DNA from: an uncultured Collinsella sp.
Lineage (GTDB): Bacteria > Actinomycetota > Coriobacteriia > Coriobacteriales > Coriobacteriaceae
Assembly (NCBI GenBank): GCA_902496335.1
Contig: CABVAO010000018.1
Location: 1-32,198, forward strand
Reading direction: 5' to 3'
DNA: 32,198 nt
Made by a program: the position numbers and the translations under genes. Shown one piece after another: positions 7,641 through 14,829 of this stretch (positions are counted from its first letter, which is position 1; each line of letters starts with the position of its first letter). The notes under the pieces are model-generated. The model was not told where the DNA came from, searched no databases, and saw nothing but the letters and a program-made list of their open reading frames with translations.

Positions 7641-8132
7641 TTACGCCGGCATGGCCCCGAACCCGTCCATCAAGAACAGCCTAAGAACCAGCTTGATGAC
7701 ATATCCCGGTTTGACTTCAGCCGCGTCAAAGACGTGGCGCTCGGCGAGCTCGCTGCAGTATGCATAGATGTCGCGGATAAGGTCCGCGCCCGAAAGCGTA
7801 AACATGTAGCCTGCGTCCGAAAGCGCATTGGGCGCGGCGGGCAACTTGGCCATGTGGCAGAACGTTTGCAGGTCGGGCGCCATAACATTCTGGTAGTCGA
7901 GGTGGCCGCTGGCATCCTGCGCGGCAAGCTCCAATTGGCGCACAAAATCCAGCGCCGCCGCTAACACAAAGCTCGGCGTAGGTGCATTGACGTCCTGAGT
8001 GGTCGCCACAAGCCTGCCCGCCGCCTGCGTGACAAGCCAAGCGACCTCGCGCTGGCAACGCACGGCCTTGCGCGTAACCGGCTTGATGGACGAAGAAGAA
8101 ACGCTCCCCTTAGGCGGATTCGAGGCAGCCAT
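7641..8132 (-). CDS. conserved-looking hypothetical protein, 163 aa
   Basis: I do not recognise the family. The 163-aa product starts with a Ser/Pro/Lys-rich tail (MAASNPPKGSVSSSS), followed from about residue 20 by a predicted mostly helical body. There is no signal peptide, membrane segment or metal-binding motif. GGGAGGG about 5 nt before the start codon supports the 8132 start. It converges with the AlbA_2 gene and diverges from the HNH nuclease gene. A candidate minus-strand -10 (TATACT, 8190-8195) with TTGTAC 20 nt upstream is a poor promoter. Strand and ribosome-binding site support a real gene, but its role is unknown. Confidence 0.65.
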   Translation of the reverse strand: MAASNPPKGSVSSSSIKPVTRKAVRCQREVAWLVTQAAGRLVATTQDVNAPTPSFVLAAALDFVRQLELAAQDASGHLDYQNVMAPDLQTFCHMAKLPAAPNALSDAGYMFTLSGADLIRDIYAYCSELAERHVFDAAEVKPGYVIKLVLRLFLMDGFGAMPA

Positions 8133-8347
8133 AAGACCCTCCCATGAACAATCCGGCCCAACAAGCCCGGATGAAACACGTGCTACACCAGTATACAGGG
8201 GAGTGGGGCAGCGGGGTACAAGCGCGCCAGCGGCAAACCGAGAGCATCAACGATGTGCCGATCGCGGAATGAGATCTCGTAATAATTGACTCTCGGCCAT
8301 ATTATTGAGGGGCATGACTCGCGTTCGTATGGTTGTAGGTGCTGGCG

Positions 8348-9430
8348 ATGAACGACATTGACCTTGCTGTTCCGTTGATGGATGGACCAAGCTATGACCG
8401 CGCCTGCAGTCTCGTGCCTTCCGAATACGTTGGGGCATGGGAGTGGTTTCTGGGTGAGGAACAGCGCGGCGGCGTTTGGACCAGCCTTCCGCACCACACC
8501 AAGGAAGATAGCCCTCAGTATCAGTACCGTTTGAGAATTGGCTCGGACTTCTTTCCCGTAACGCGGGATTCAGGGATCTTCTGGCCGGGCCAGGATCGGG
8601 TGAAGCAAGATCCCAATAAGATCTTTGCGCTTTCGGTCCATAACTCTAAAAAGAGCTTCTACACCGATGTGCCTCCGCTCTATTTGGACGATGGTACGTG
8701 GGTCATTAAGTACTCGGTTCAAGCACCGGGTACCGTTGGTTTTCGAGACCAGAATTACAACCGTAAAATGCTCAACTGCATGGAATGTGGCGTTCCAGTC
8801 GGAGTCATATTTGCAACCGAGGTGGGCTACAAGGTGCTCGGTCTTGCGTTTGTTGAACGGTTCGAGCCCGAAAACGGATGGTTTGTTCTGCACGGTCCTG
8901 TTCATAAAGGCGGACCGGACCCTCGTTTTGCGCCCGACATGAGCTATCTGAAGCACATGCCCGTCGATATTGAGTTTGCCGGACAGGGTACGACCGACGA
9001 CGAAAAGGTCCGCTATGCGTTAAGGCGCGAGCGATTGGGGCAGCAATGGTTCCGCAAGCAGCTCGTTGCCGCCTATGATGGCCGTTGCGCGGTGTCGGAC
9101 TGCGGCGTCAGAGAAGCTCTGGAGGCTGCACATATCGAGAATTACTCGGGACCCAAATCGCAGGTTGCCAGCAACGGTATTCTGCTTCGGCGCGATCTTC
9201 ATTCCCTATTTGATGCTCACCTGATTTCGTTTGAGCCTGTTTGCGGCGAATATCGGCTGTGCGGATCGTACCTGCTGGATAAGACCGACTACGCTTCCTT
9301 TGCGGGTGCGACGCTAAGGCAGCCGAGTGAGCGTCAGTGGCGACCCGATACGGTGTTTCTTGAGGCCCATCGCATTGAGTTCGATCGCTCGGAAAAGAAG
9401 CGTGAAAAGGCGGGGCTTCTGCCGTATTAG
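8348..9430 (+). CDS. HNH endonuclease with an SRA-like N-terminal domain; candidate modification-dependent restriction enzyme
   Basis: A 360-aa protein. The C-terminal part (about 243-297) is an HNH_2-type nuclease with YDGRCAVSDC, AAHI (His262), SNGILLRRDLHSLFD (Asn276, His285). The N-terminal part (about 65-185) has an order of motifs resembling the YDG/SRA fold: DDGTWVIKY, then FRDQNYNRKMLNC, then GVPVGVI and GYKVLGL. SRA-HNH fusions are known type IV enzymes that cut DNA containing modified cytosine. The SRA assignment is by eye and is the weaker half of the call. ATG 8348 was chosen because AGGTG lies 6 nt upstream. A GTG at 8339 in the same frame has no ribosome-binding site. No methyltransferase is adjacent, which fits a stand-alone modification-dependent enzyme. 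Confidence 0.8.
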   Translation: MNDIDLAVPLMDGPSYDRACSLVPSEYVGAWEWFLGEEQRGGVWTSLPHHTKEDSPQYQYRLRIGSDFFPVTRDSGIFWPGQDRVKQDPNKIFALSVHNSKKSFYTDVPPLYLDDGTWVIKYSVQAPGTVGFRDQNYNRKMLNCMECGVPVGVIFATEVGYKVLGLAFVERFEPENGWFVLHGPVHKGGPDPRFAPDMSYLKHMPVDIEFAGQGTTDDEKVRYALRRERLGQQWFRKQLVAAYDGRCAVSDCGVREALEAAHIENYSGPKSQVASNGILLRRDLHSLFDAHLISFEPVCGEYRLCGSYLLDKTDYASFAGATLRQPSERQWRPDTVFLEAHRIEFDRSEKKREKAGLLPY

Positions 9431-9552
9431 CGTATTTGGCTTTGGCATTCTTTGACGATCGTGTTGTTTGATCGGATCGCGTGGCGATGCAATCTCGCGC
9501 CCGCCCGCCGGTGCATGCTCTTCCTGATTTGTATAGCGAGAGGGGAGCGTGT

Positions 9553-9837
9553 ATGAGCTGGCGAGGCGATATTGCGATGGGGAAGTACGGAAAACTGCCG
9601 TGTGCCCTTATCGACAACAATATGTTTCCGGGCGTAGAAGTTGATTGCGGGTCGTTTGTCGTCACCTGCCCTTGCTGCGGCTCGCAAATACCGTGTCTCG
9701 ACATTCGGTTTATCGATGCGCGCGACAGACTCAGCGACGAAGTGAGAAAACGGACAGGCGTTCATATGCCGGTGTATCCGGAGAAATGCCCTGTTTGTGG
9801 CCTCGATATCGTGTACGACGCCGGCGACGAGGGATAG
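9553..9837 (+). CDS. small zinc-ribbon-like protein, 94 aa
   Basis: A 94-aa protein with two cysteine pairs, C39-P-C-C42 and C79-P-V-C82. Each is followed by Gly (CCGS, VCGL), the typical spacing of a zinc ribbon with knuckles about 37 residues apart. The start at 9553 is supported by AGGGGAG about 5 nt upstream. An in-frame ATG at 9481 lacks one and would add 24 basic residues. There is no membrane segment. It lies 122 bp downstream of the HNH nuclease gene on the same strand and could be cotranscribed. The function is unknown. A nucleic-acid or protein-binding adaptor would fit the fold, but nothing here proves it. Confidence 0.65.
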   Translation: MSWRGDIAMGKYGKLPCALIDNNMFPGVEVDCGSFVVTCPCCGSQIPCLDIRFIDARDRLSDEVRKRTGVHMPVYPEKCPVCGLDIVYDAGDEG

Positions 9838-9875
9838 GTGATGCGGAGGAGTTGGCTGTGAAGGCATCTCCGTCC

Positions 9876-10562
9876 CTACAAATAAACCCCCTCACCGAGC
9901 TGCTTGTGGAACTCGGCGTGATGGTCGCGTGCCCAGGTAAAGAGCGCCTGGTCAAAATTGGTACGCGTGGCCGGGACGCCAAAGACGCCGGCAACTTCGA
10001 CGCGTATAAACTCCAGTGCCGGCAGCTTGTTGATGGCAGTGAGGACAAACGGGGACGAGGGCTCCTCGAACAGATAGCGGCTGCCTTGCAGCGCGTCGCA
10101 ACTGGTGCACGTGTTGCCGAGCGACGGGGCTTTGGAAGCTCGCGCTCCTACGGGCTTGTAGCCGCAGCGCTTATGAAGGTAGTCGCGGATCTCGCCCGGC
10201 ACGCAGCCAAGAGCGGGCACGATGGCGAGTGCGTTGGCTCTGGCCGTGTCGATGGCAATGTGCCCGGCTTCGTTGGGCGCGTGCGCGATGGCGATGCTCT
10301 CGTTGCTATCGGTTCGATAGGGAATGCCGAAGGCCGCGACCGAGGTCTCTTTGTGACACTTCCAGCATTCGCGCTTGCCCAGTACTAGATATATATACGG
10401 CGCCGAGGGGTCGGATCGGTCAACACCGGGCAGCCACTCGGCAAAGGGCTCGGGGTTGACGCCGCTGGGTACATACCAGACCTTCTTGGTCCGGTCCCAT
10501 TTGGCACCCAGTGCCTTGGCTTCTTCTTTGTGCGAAAAGGGGACATCGAGCTCGGTGCGCAT
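9876..10562 (-). CDS. DUF5710-domain protein with two CxxC pairs
   Basis: A 228-aa protein. Residues 4-45 match the DUF5710 pattern (LDVPFSHKEEAKALGAKWD, then KVWYVPSG), a short domain often seen in primase- or plasmid-associated proteins. The rest contains two cysteine pairs, C66-W-K-C69 and C152-T-S-C155, probably binding zinc, and ends in an aromatic-rich segment. The start at 10562 is fixed by AAGGAG 6 nt upstream; the longer in-frame start at 10598 has none. It converges with the zinc-ribbon gene and lies between it and tRNA-Val, in a stretch without housekeeping genes. Biochemical function is unknown. Confidence 0.75.
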   Translation of the reverse strand: MRTELDVPFSHKEEAKALGAKWDRTKKVWYVPSGVNPEPFAEWLPGVDRSDPSAPYIYLVLGKRECWKCHKETSVAAFGIPYRTDSNESIAIAHAPNEAGHIAIDTARANALAIVPALGCVPGEIRDYLHKRCGYKPVGARASKAPSLGNTCTSCDALQGSRYLFEEPSSPFVLTAINKLPALEFIRVEVAGVFGVPATRTNFDQALFTWARDHHAEFHKQLGEGVYL

Positions 10563-10645
10563 GGCGGCTCCTTGGTGCTGCAGGTGCAAGTGGCTCAAGG
10601 ATACCGCAGGGCACAGACATCGCGGCGTTTTGCCGAGAAGTTGCG

Positions 10646-10885
10646 GTGCGGACTGATTGGTTATGCCGATGGATAGATCGGCAAGTAGATGGTCGGCTTT
10701 TGGCCAGTTGGGTGGTTGGAGCAGCTTGCGGCGCAGTTTTGTGCCTGGCTATTGTTTATGTTGGGGTATTGAATTTGTTTGGCTGCCATTCGTCGGGTGA
10801 ATTGATGTTACGTTGCGATGACGGTTGGAGCTGCCAGCTGATTTGGCGACATAAAACAAAACAGCCCAGAGAGCATAGCCTCTGA
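10646..10885 (+). CDS. possible small single-pass membrane protein
   Basis: A 79-codon frame could start at GTG 10646 (weak GAGAAG 5 nt upstream). It contains one clear hydrophobic stretch, LLASWVVGAACGAVLCLAIV followed by YVGVLNLFG, and then a Cys-containing hydrophilic tail. Against it: no good ribosome-binding site, and its 3' end runs through the terminator of the opposite-strand tRNA-Val gene (10853-10889). It may be a chance frame. The rest of 10563-10852 holds nothing else I can support. Confidence 0.25.
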   Translation: MRTDWLCRWIDRQVDGRLLASWVVGAACGAVLCLAIVYVGVLNLFGCHSSGELMLRCDDGWSCQLIWRHKTKQPREHSL

Positions 10886-10889
10886 GCTG
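10853..10889 (-). terminator. Rho-independent terminator of tRNA-Val
   Basis: On the minus strand, CAGCTCAGAG pairs with CTCTGGGCTG (10 bp, one G-U) around an 8-nt loop, followed by TTTTGTTTT (10853-10861). It starts 8 nt after the tRNA CCA end, the expected place for a monocistronic tRNA. Confidence 0.85.
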
Positions 10890-10897
10890 CGAACATT

Positions 10898-10972
10898 TGG
10901 TGGGCGTTAGAAGATTTGAACTTCTGACCTCTTCCGTGTCAGGGAAGCGCTCTCCCCCTGAGCTAAACGCCC
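10898..10972 (-). tRNA. tRNA-Val (anticodon GAC)
   Basis: A complete cloverleaf is readable on the minus strand. The acceptor is GGGCGTT/AACGCCC with discriminator A and encoded CCA (10898-10900). The D-arm contains AGCTCAGGGGGAGAGC. The anticodon stem CTTCC/GGAAG carries loop CTGACAC, giving anticodon GAC. The T-arm is AGAAG-TTCAAAT-CTTCT. The anticodon reads GUC/GUU valine codons. It has its own promoter (11002-11030) and terminator (10853-10889). Its 3' end faces the accessory stretch to its left, the side where integrating elements usually insert. Confidence 0.97.
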
Positions 10973-11001
10973 GATCAAGGGTGCGCAAGTGCGCAAGGGA
11001 T

Positions 11002-11030
11002 AATATAACGGAGCCTGAACTCGGTGGCAA
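11002..11030 (-). promoter_or_regulatory. sigma-A-type promoter of tRNA-Val
   Basis: On the minus strand TTGCCA (11025-11030) and TATATT (11002-11007) are separated by exactly 17 bp. Transcription would start near 10995, about 23 nt before the mature tRNA. The leader contains a tandem TTGCGCAC repeat (two copies, 10981-10996). Confidence 0.7.
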
Positions 11031-11261
11031 GAACATTTTTAAAAATCGCTTACATTGTGGAATTCGGGGGCTTTGTCATATCCATTTCAAAAGAGTCTGC
11101 TGCCGCGATTTGGCTGTCGACTAATGCAAGGCCATTGCGGTATCGAGCTATGGAAAGACGCCTGCGGAATTGTCCTACCGATAAGCGGACAAGCCTCAAG
11201 CTGGTGCCTTCGCCGTGGTAAGGTAAGCCGAATTGTTTCCAAGCTGCTTCGGGGGAGTGGA

Positions 11262-12284
11262 ATGAGCAAAGAGTGTGTCGAGCGGGTCGAAGGCGCAGGG
11301 GCTTCGGTGCCGATGACCGATATATCGAACATAGATGTGCCCGAGGGCACCGATGAGCTCAGCCGCAACACCCGTCGCGCATGGCGCGACCGCCTGAACA
11401 GCGCTTCGACGCGCAAGATGATCACGGGCGTCTTGGCTACGCTGGTGGGCGGTTCGTTTTGGGGCTTCTCGGGCACCAGCGCGAGCTTTCTGTTCGATAC
11501 CTACCACGTCGACACCTTGTGGCTTATGAGCGTGCGTCAGATTCTCGCCGGTCTACTCTTTATGGCCGTAGTTGTTACGCGCGACCGCGAGCGCCTGATT
11601 AAGCTCTGGACCACACCCGCCGATCGCAAGCAGCTGCTGCTCTTTACCGCCTTTGGTCTGCTGTTCAACCAGTTTTGCTATCTTTCGGCCGTGCGCCTGA
11701 CGAACGCCGGAACCGCGACGGTGCTCCAGTGCCTGCAGCTCGTTATCATCATGGGCTACACCTGCGTGATCGATCGCCGCATGCCGCGTACTCGCGAAGT
11801 CATCGGCATTGGCCTGGCTCTGGGTGGAACCTTTTTAATCGCCACCGGCGGCGACCCCACCAGCCTGAATATCTCGCCGCTTGGCCTGGCAGCAGGTCTT
11901 ATGTGTGCGGTCAGCGCCGCGTGTATGGCGGTGATTCCCGCCAAGATCCTGCCCGAATACGGCAGCCCCATCGTCACGGGCTCGGCAATGCTCACGGCGG
12001 GCGTGATCTCATGTGTCTTCGTGCAGCCCTGGGCGCATATGCCGGCACTCGACGCTGCCGGCGTCGAGGCGCTCGCGGTGTTCGTGGTTATCGGCTCGTT
12101 TTTTGCTTACATGCTCTATATGCAGGGCGTTAAGGACATCGGCTCGGTGCGTGCGAGTCTCATCGGAACCGTGGAGCCCGTCTCGGCGACCATCACCAGC
12201 GCCGTTATGCTGGGCACGGTGTTTTTGCCGACCGACCTTATCGGCTTTGTCATGATCATCGTGATGATGTTCCTCACGGTGTAG
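11262..12284 (+). CDS. EamA/DMT-superfamily transporter
   Basis: A 340-aa integral membrane protein of the drug/metabolite transporter superfamily. After a hydrophilic N-terminal tail of about 50 residues there are about ten hydrophobic helices arranged as two EamA repeats. The first repeat begins at ITGVLATLVGGSFWGFSGTS and the second at PLGLAAGLMCAVSAACMAVI. The typical end-of-repeat sequence GSVRASLIGTVEPVSATITS is present near the C-terminus. Such proteins export or import small metabolites, often amino acids or nucleotides, and the substrate cannot be told from sequence. The start at 11262 is favoured by GGGGGAG 4 nt upstream; the frame is open from 11055 but that extension is not hydrophobic. 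A leader of about 200 nt with a small hairpin (11170-11192) precedes it. Confidence 0.85.
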   Translation: MSKECVERVEGAGASVPMTDISNIDVPEGTDELSRNTRRAWRDRLNSASTRKMITGVLATLVGGSFWGFSGTSASFLFDTYHVDTLWLMSVRQILAGLLFMAVVVTRDRERLIKLWTTPADRKQLLLFTAFGLLFNQFCYLSAVRLTNAGTATVLQCLQLVIIMGYTCVIDRRMPRTREVIGIGLALGGTFLIATGGDPTSLNISPLGLAAGLMCAVSAACMAVIPAKILPEYGSPIVTGSAMLTAGVISCVFVQPWAHMPALDAAGVEALAVFVVIGSFFAYMLYMQGVKDIGSVRASLIGTVEPVSATITSAVMLGTVFLPTDLIGFVMIIVMMFLTV

Positions 12285-12375
12285 CTGGCGCCGCCACCAA
12301 GACAGAAAAGGTGTTGTGCCGCATTTTCGCCAATTGATGTCCGTGTCTGGAGTTTAGCTGTCGATGCTCAAAATG

Positions 12376-12397
12376 CCATAAACTAGTAACGTTATGG
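12376..12397. repeat. 22-bp palindromic site upstream of the DUF4012 gene
   Basis: CCATAA (12376-12381) and TTATGG (12392-12397) are inverted around a 10-bp A+T-rich centre containing ACTAGT. The site ends 36 bp before the DUF4012 start codon and overlaps a possible -10 (TAAACT). It could be an operator, or chance at this short arm length. Confidence 0.3.
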
Positions 12398-12433
12398 ACT
12401 TTTTCATTGCGACTCAATTGCGAGGATTTCTTT

Positions 12434-14746
12434 ATGGCTGGTAATCACTTTAAGGGTAGCGATAGCGGCCGCCCTGCAGTTCCGCCGCGTCCGAACGGGG
12501 CTGGTAAGGCCGGCACGCCGGGCGGCGCTGGACAGGGCGGTTCCGGTAAGCGCGTGTCCCCGGGCGAGACGGCGATGTTTACCGCTCTGTACGAGCAGTC
12601 TCAAAAGGCAAAAAAGACCGGCCGTGCAAGAGGGAATGTCTTTGCGGGCGGTGCAACCTCCACGTCGCAGCCGAGCGGGGCTCCTTCGGTACCCGCGAAC
12701 AACGCAGGTGCTGCCAACGCCGCGAATGGCGCCGGCAACGTTAATGCCGGCAAGGCCGCCAACAATACTCCCTCTGCCGGTGGCGCGGGGCTTACGGGTA
12801 ACCTTGGCACGATTTACACCGGCGCCTCCGAGACTGGCACGTTCGCCCGCCTGGATGATAGCGGTGCCGAGTTTGCGGGCTCGGGTTCCAAGGAAGATTA
12901 TTACGATTTTGGCTTGAACTACGGTAGCGACGCTTCGTCGAGTTCGACCTCTGACGGTCTGGTCCGTCATCGCCATCGCAAGGGCGAGCGCAAAAAGCGT
13001 CACACCGGCGCCATTATTGCCGCTGTAGTCGCGGTGCTTCTCGTTGCGCTTGGCGCAAGCGGCTTTATGCTGCTTAACTCGGCAAAGACCGTAAAGAGTG
13101 AAGCGAAGGAGGCTGTCGAGATCGTCGGTGGCCTTAAGGACAAGGTCACGTCGGGCGATTTTTCGACGCTGCCTGACGACGCGAAGAAGATCGATGAGCT
13201 CTGCGACAGCATGAAGGCGGAGACCTCGAGCTCGCTGTGGACGGCGGCATCGTTTATCCCGGTGTATGGCAGTGACATCAACGCAGCCCGCACCATGATT
13301 GATGCCCTGTCCGATGTCTCGAGCAACGCGCTGGTTCCCATGGCCGATAACCTCTCGCAGGCCACGCCCGGCAAGCTGTTCCAGGACGGCATGATTAACG
13401 TGTCCGCGCTACAGGCGGTCGCCGATTCGCTTTCCAGCAGCTCGAAGGTGTTCAAGAGCGCCAACGAGAAGATCCAGGGCATTGGCGATACTCATATTTC
13501 CCAGGTGACCGAGCTGGTCGATAAGGCCAAGGACGGCTTTGCCACCCTCAACGGCGCGGTTGACGCGGCGGAGAAGGTCGCCCCCGTCCTTCCCCAGATG
13601 CTCGGCGTCAACGGCCAGACGCGCAACTACCTTATGTACGCCATGAACAACGTCGAGATTCGTGCTTGCGGCGGCTTTGGCGGTTCGCAGGGCCTGATTT
13701 CGGTCACAGACGGCCAGATGTCGATTGGCGAGTTTGTTCCCCGCATTGGACTCAGCGAGGATGAGGCAGTCGAGAGCGTCGACGAAGAGGATGAGGCGCT
13801 GTTCGGCAACCACAGTAACCTGTACAACTCGGGCAATACCTATTCGCCTGATTGGCCCCGCAACTCGCAGCGTGTCGCCGCGCTGTGGAAGTCCCAGTAT
13901 GGACAGGACGTTGATGGCGTCATCGGTATCGACCCGGTGTTCCTGCAGTATCTGCTGGGCCTGGTCGGTAACGTGTCACTGCCCGACGGAACGGTTGTCG
14001 ACGGCACCAACGCCGCAAAGGTCCTCATGCACGATGTGTACTGGAACTATCCGGTCGAGGAGTCTGACGGCATCTTTGCATCCGTCGCCAGCGCTGCCTT
14101 CGACAAGATCCTTGGCGGTATCGGCGATGTCGATGTTACGAAGCTTGTCAGCGCCGTTGAGCGCGGTGCCGAAGAGGGCCGCCTGATCGCTTGGATGAGA
14201 AACGATGATGAGCAGAATGCCATCAAAGAGACGGGCATTGACGCTTCGCTGCCCGATCCGGATGATCCGAGTGCCGATCCCGTTGCCGGCGTTTACTTTA
14301 ACAACCTGAGCTTCTCCAAGCTCGACTGGTATCTGAACGCCGACACGCAGATTGGTCAGGGCATCAAGAACGGCGACGGCACGTGCTCCTATCGCATCAC
14401 CGTTACCCTGACGAACATCATGACGCAGGAGGAGGCCGGCAAGCTGCCCGACTACGTCGCGGCGAGCGCGCCCGATGCCGCGCGCGACGACGAGCGTCTG
14501 AATGTCTCACTGTTTGCCCCGACGGGCGGCAACATCAGTGACCTTACGGTTGAGGGCACCCAGTTTGGTCTTGGCGCCGCTACGTGGCATGGAATCCCCT
14601 TCTATTCGGGCACCGTTGACCTGCATGCTGGCGAGACGACGACGATCACGTATACGCTGACCACGTCGGCTGAGGCGGGGGACAAGCCGCTTACATTGCG
14701 TCAGACTCCTACATGCCAGGCGGCTCGCGATAGCGCGTCGGCGTAG
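12434..14746 (+). CDS. DUF4012 membrane-anchored envelope protein
   Basis: A 770-aa protein. Residues 1-175 are a cytoplasmic low-complexity Gly/Ala/Asn/Ser/Pro-rich tail, followed by a strongly basic patch (RHRHRKGERKKRH). One transmembrane helix spans about 193-214. The large extracellular remainder carries the DUF4012 signature, including TRNYLMYAMNNVEIRACGGF near the start of the conserved core. The basic patch before the helix predicts N-in, C-out topology. DUF4012 proteins occur in Actinobacteria and are often linked with cell-surface polysaccharide genes, but the biochemical role is unknown. The start at 12434 uses AGGA 8 nt upstream. The following gene, glmM, makes a cell-wall precursor, but the two are separated by a terminator hairpin. 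Confidence 0.85.
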   Translation: MAGNHFKGSDSGRPAVPPRPNGAGKAGTPGGAGQGGSGKRVSPGETAMFTALYEQSQKAKKTGRARGNVFAGGATSTSQPSGAPSVPANNAGAANAANGAGNVNAGKAANNTPSAGGAGLTGNLGTIYTGASETGTFARLDDSGAEFAGSGSKEDYYDFGLNYGSDASSSSTSDGLVRHRHRKGERKKRHTGAIIAAVVAVLLVALGASGFMLLNSAKTVKSEAKEAVEIVGGLKDKVTSGDFSTLPDDAKKIDELCDSMKAETSSSLWTAASFIPVYGSDINAARTMIDALSDVSSNALVPMADNLSQATPGKLFQDGMINVSALQAVADSLSSSSKVFKSANEKIQGIGDTHISQVTELVDKAKDGFATLNGAVDAAEKVAPVLPQMLGVNGQTRNYLMYAMNNVEIRACGGFGGSQGLISVTDGQMSIGEFVPRIGLSEDEAVESVDEEDEALFGNHSNLYNSGNTYSPDWPRNSQRVAALWKSQYGQDVDGVIGIDPVFLQYLLGLVGNVSLPDGTVVDGTNAAKVLMHDVYWNYPVEESDGIFASVASAAFDKILGGIGDVDVTKLVSAVERGAEEGRLIAWMRNDDEQNAIKETGIDASLPDPDDPSADPVAGVYFNNLSFSKLDWYLNADTQIGQGIKNGDGTCSYRITVTLTNIMTQEEAGKLPDYVAASAPDAARDDERLNVSLFAPTGGNISDLTVEGTQFGLGAATWHGIPFYSGTVDLHAGETTTITYTLTTSAEAGDKPLTLRQTPTCQAARDSASA

Positions 14747-14783
14747 GGTTTTTCTGGTAGCGCAGATAATCGAGTACCATTTT

Positions 14784-14816
14784 GGGGCGGACAGGTAATC
14801 TGTCCGCCCCTATTTT
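14784..14816 (+). terminator. perfect 11-bp hairpin with short T-tract before glmM
   Basis: GGGGCGGACAG (14784-14794) and CTGTCCGCCCC (14800-14810) pair perfectly around GTAAT, followed by TATTTT. It ends 13 nt before the glmM start codon and 2 nt before the glmM ribosome-binding site, leaving no room for a separate glmM promoter downstream. It is therefore either a leaky terminator of the DUF4012 gene or an attenuator for glmM. Confidence 0.8.
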
Positions 14817-14829
14817 GTAAGGAGAGCGC

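Noticed and set aside
8314..8361. 15-codon leader ORF overlapping the HNH start
   Set aside because: The G-rich stretch before its ATG is only 1 nt away, too close to act as a ribosome-binding site, and the peptide has no feature suggesting function.
10898..10972. Integrated element with attL/attR using tRNA-Val
   Set aside because: I could not find a second copy of the tRNA 3' end in the window and there is no integrase gene, so site-specific integration is not demonstrated.
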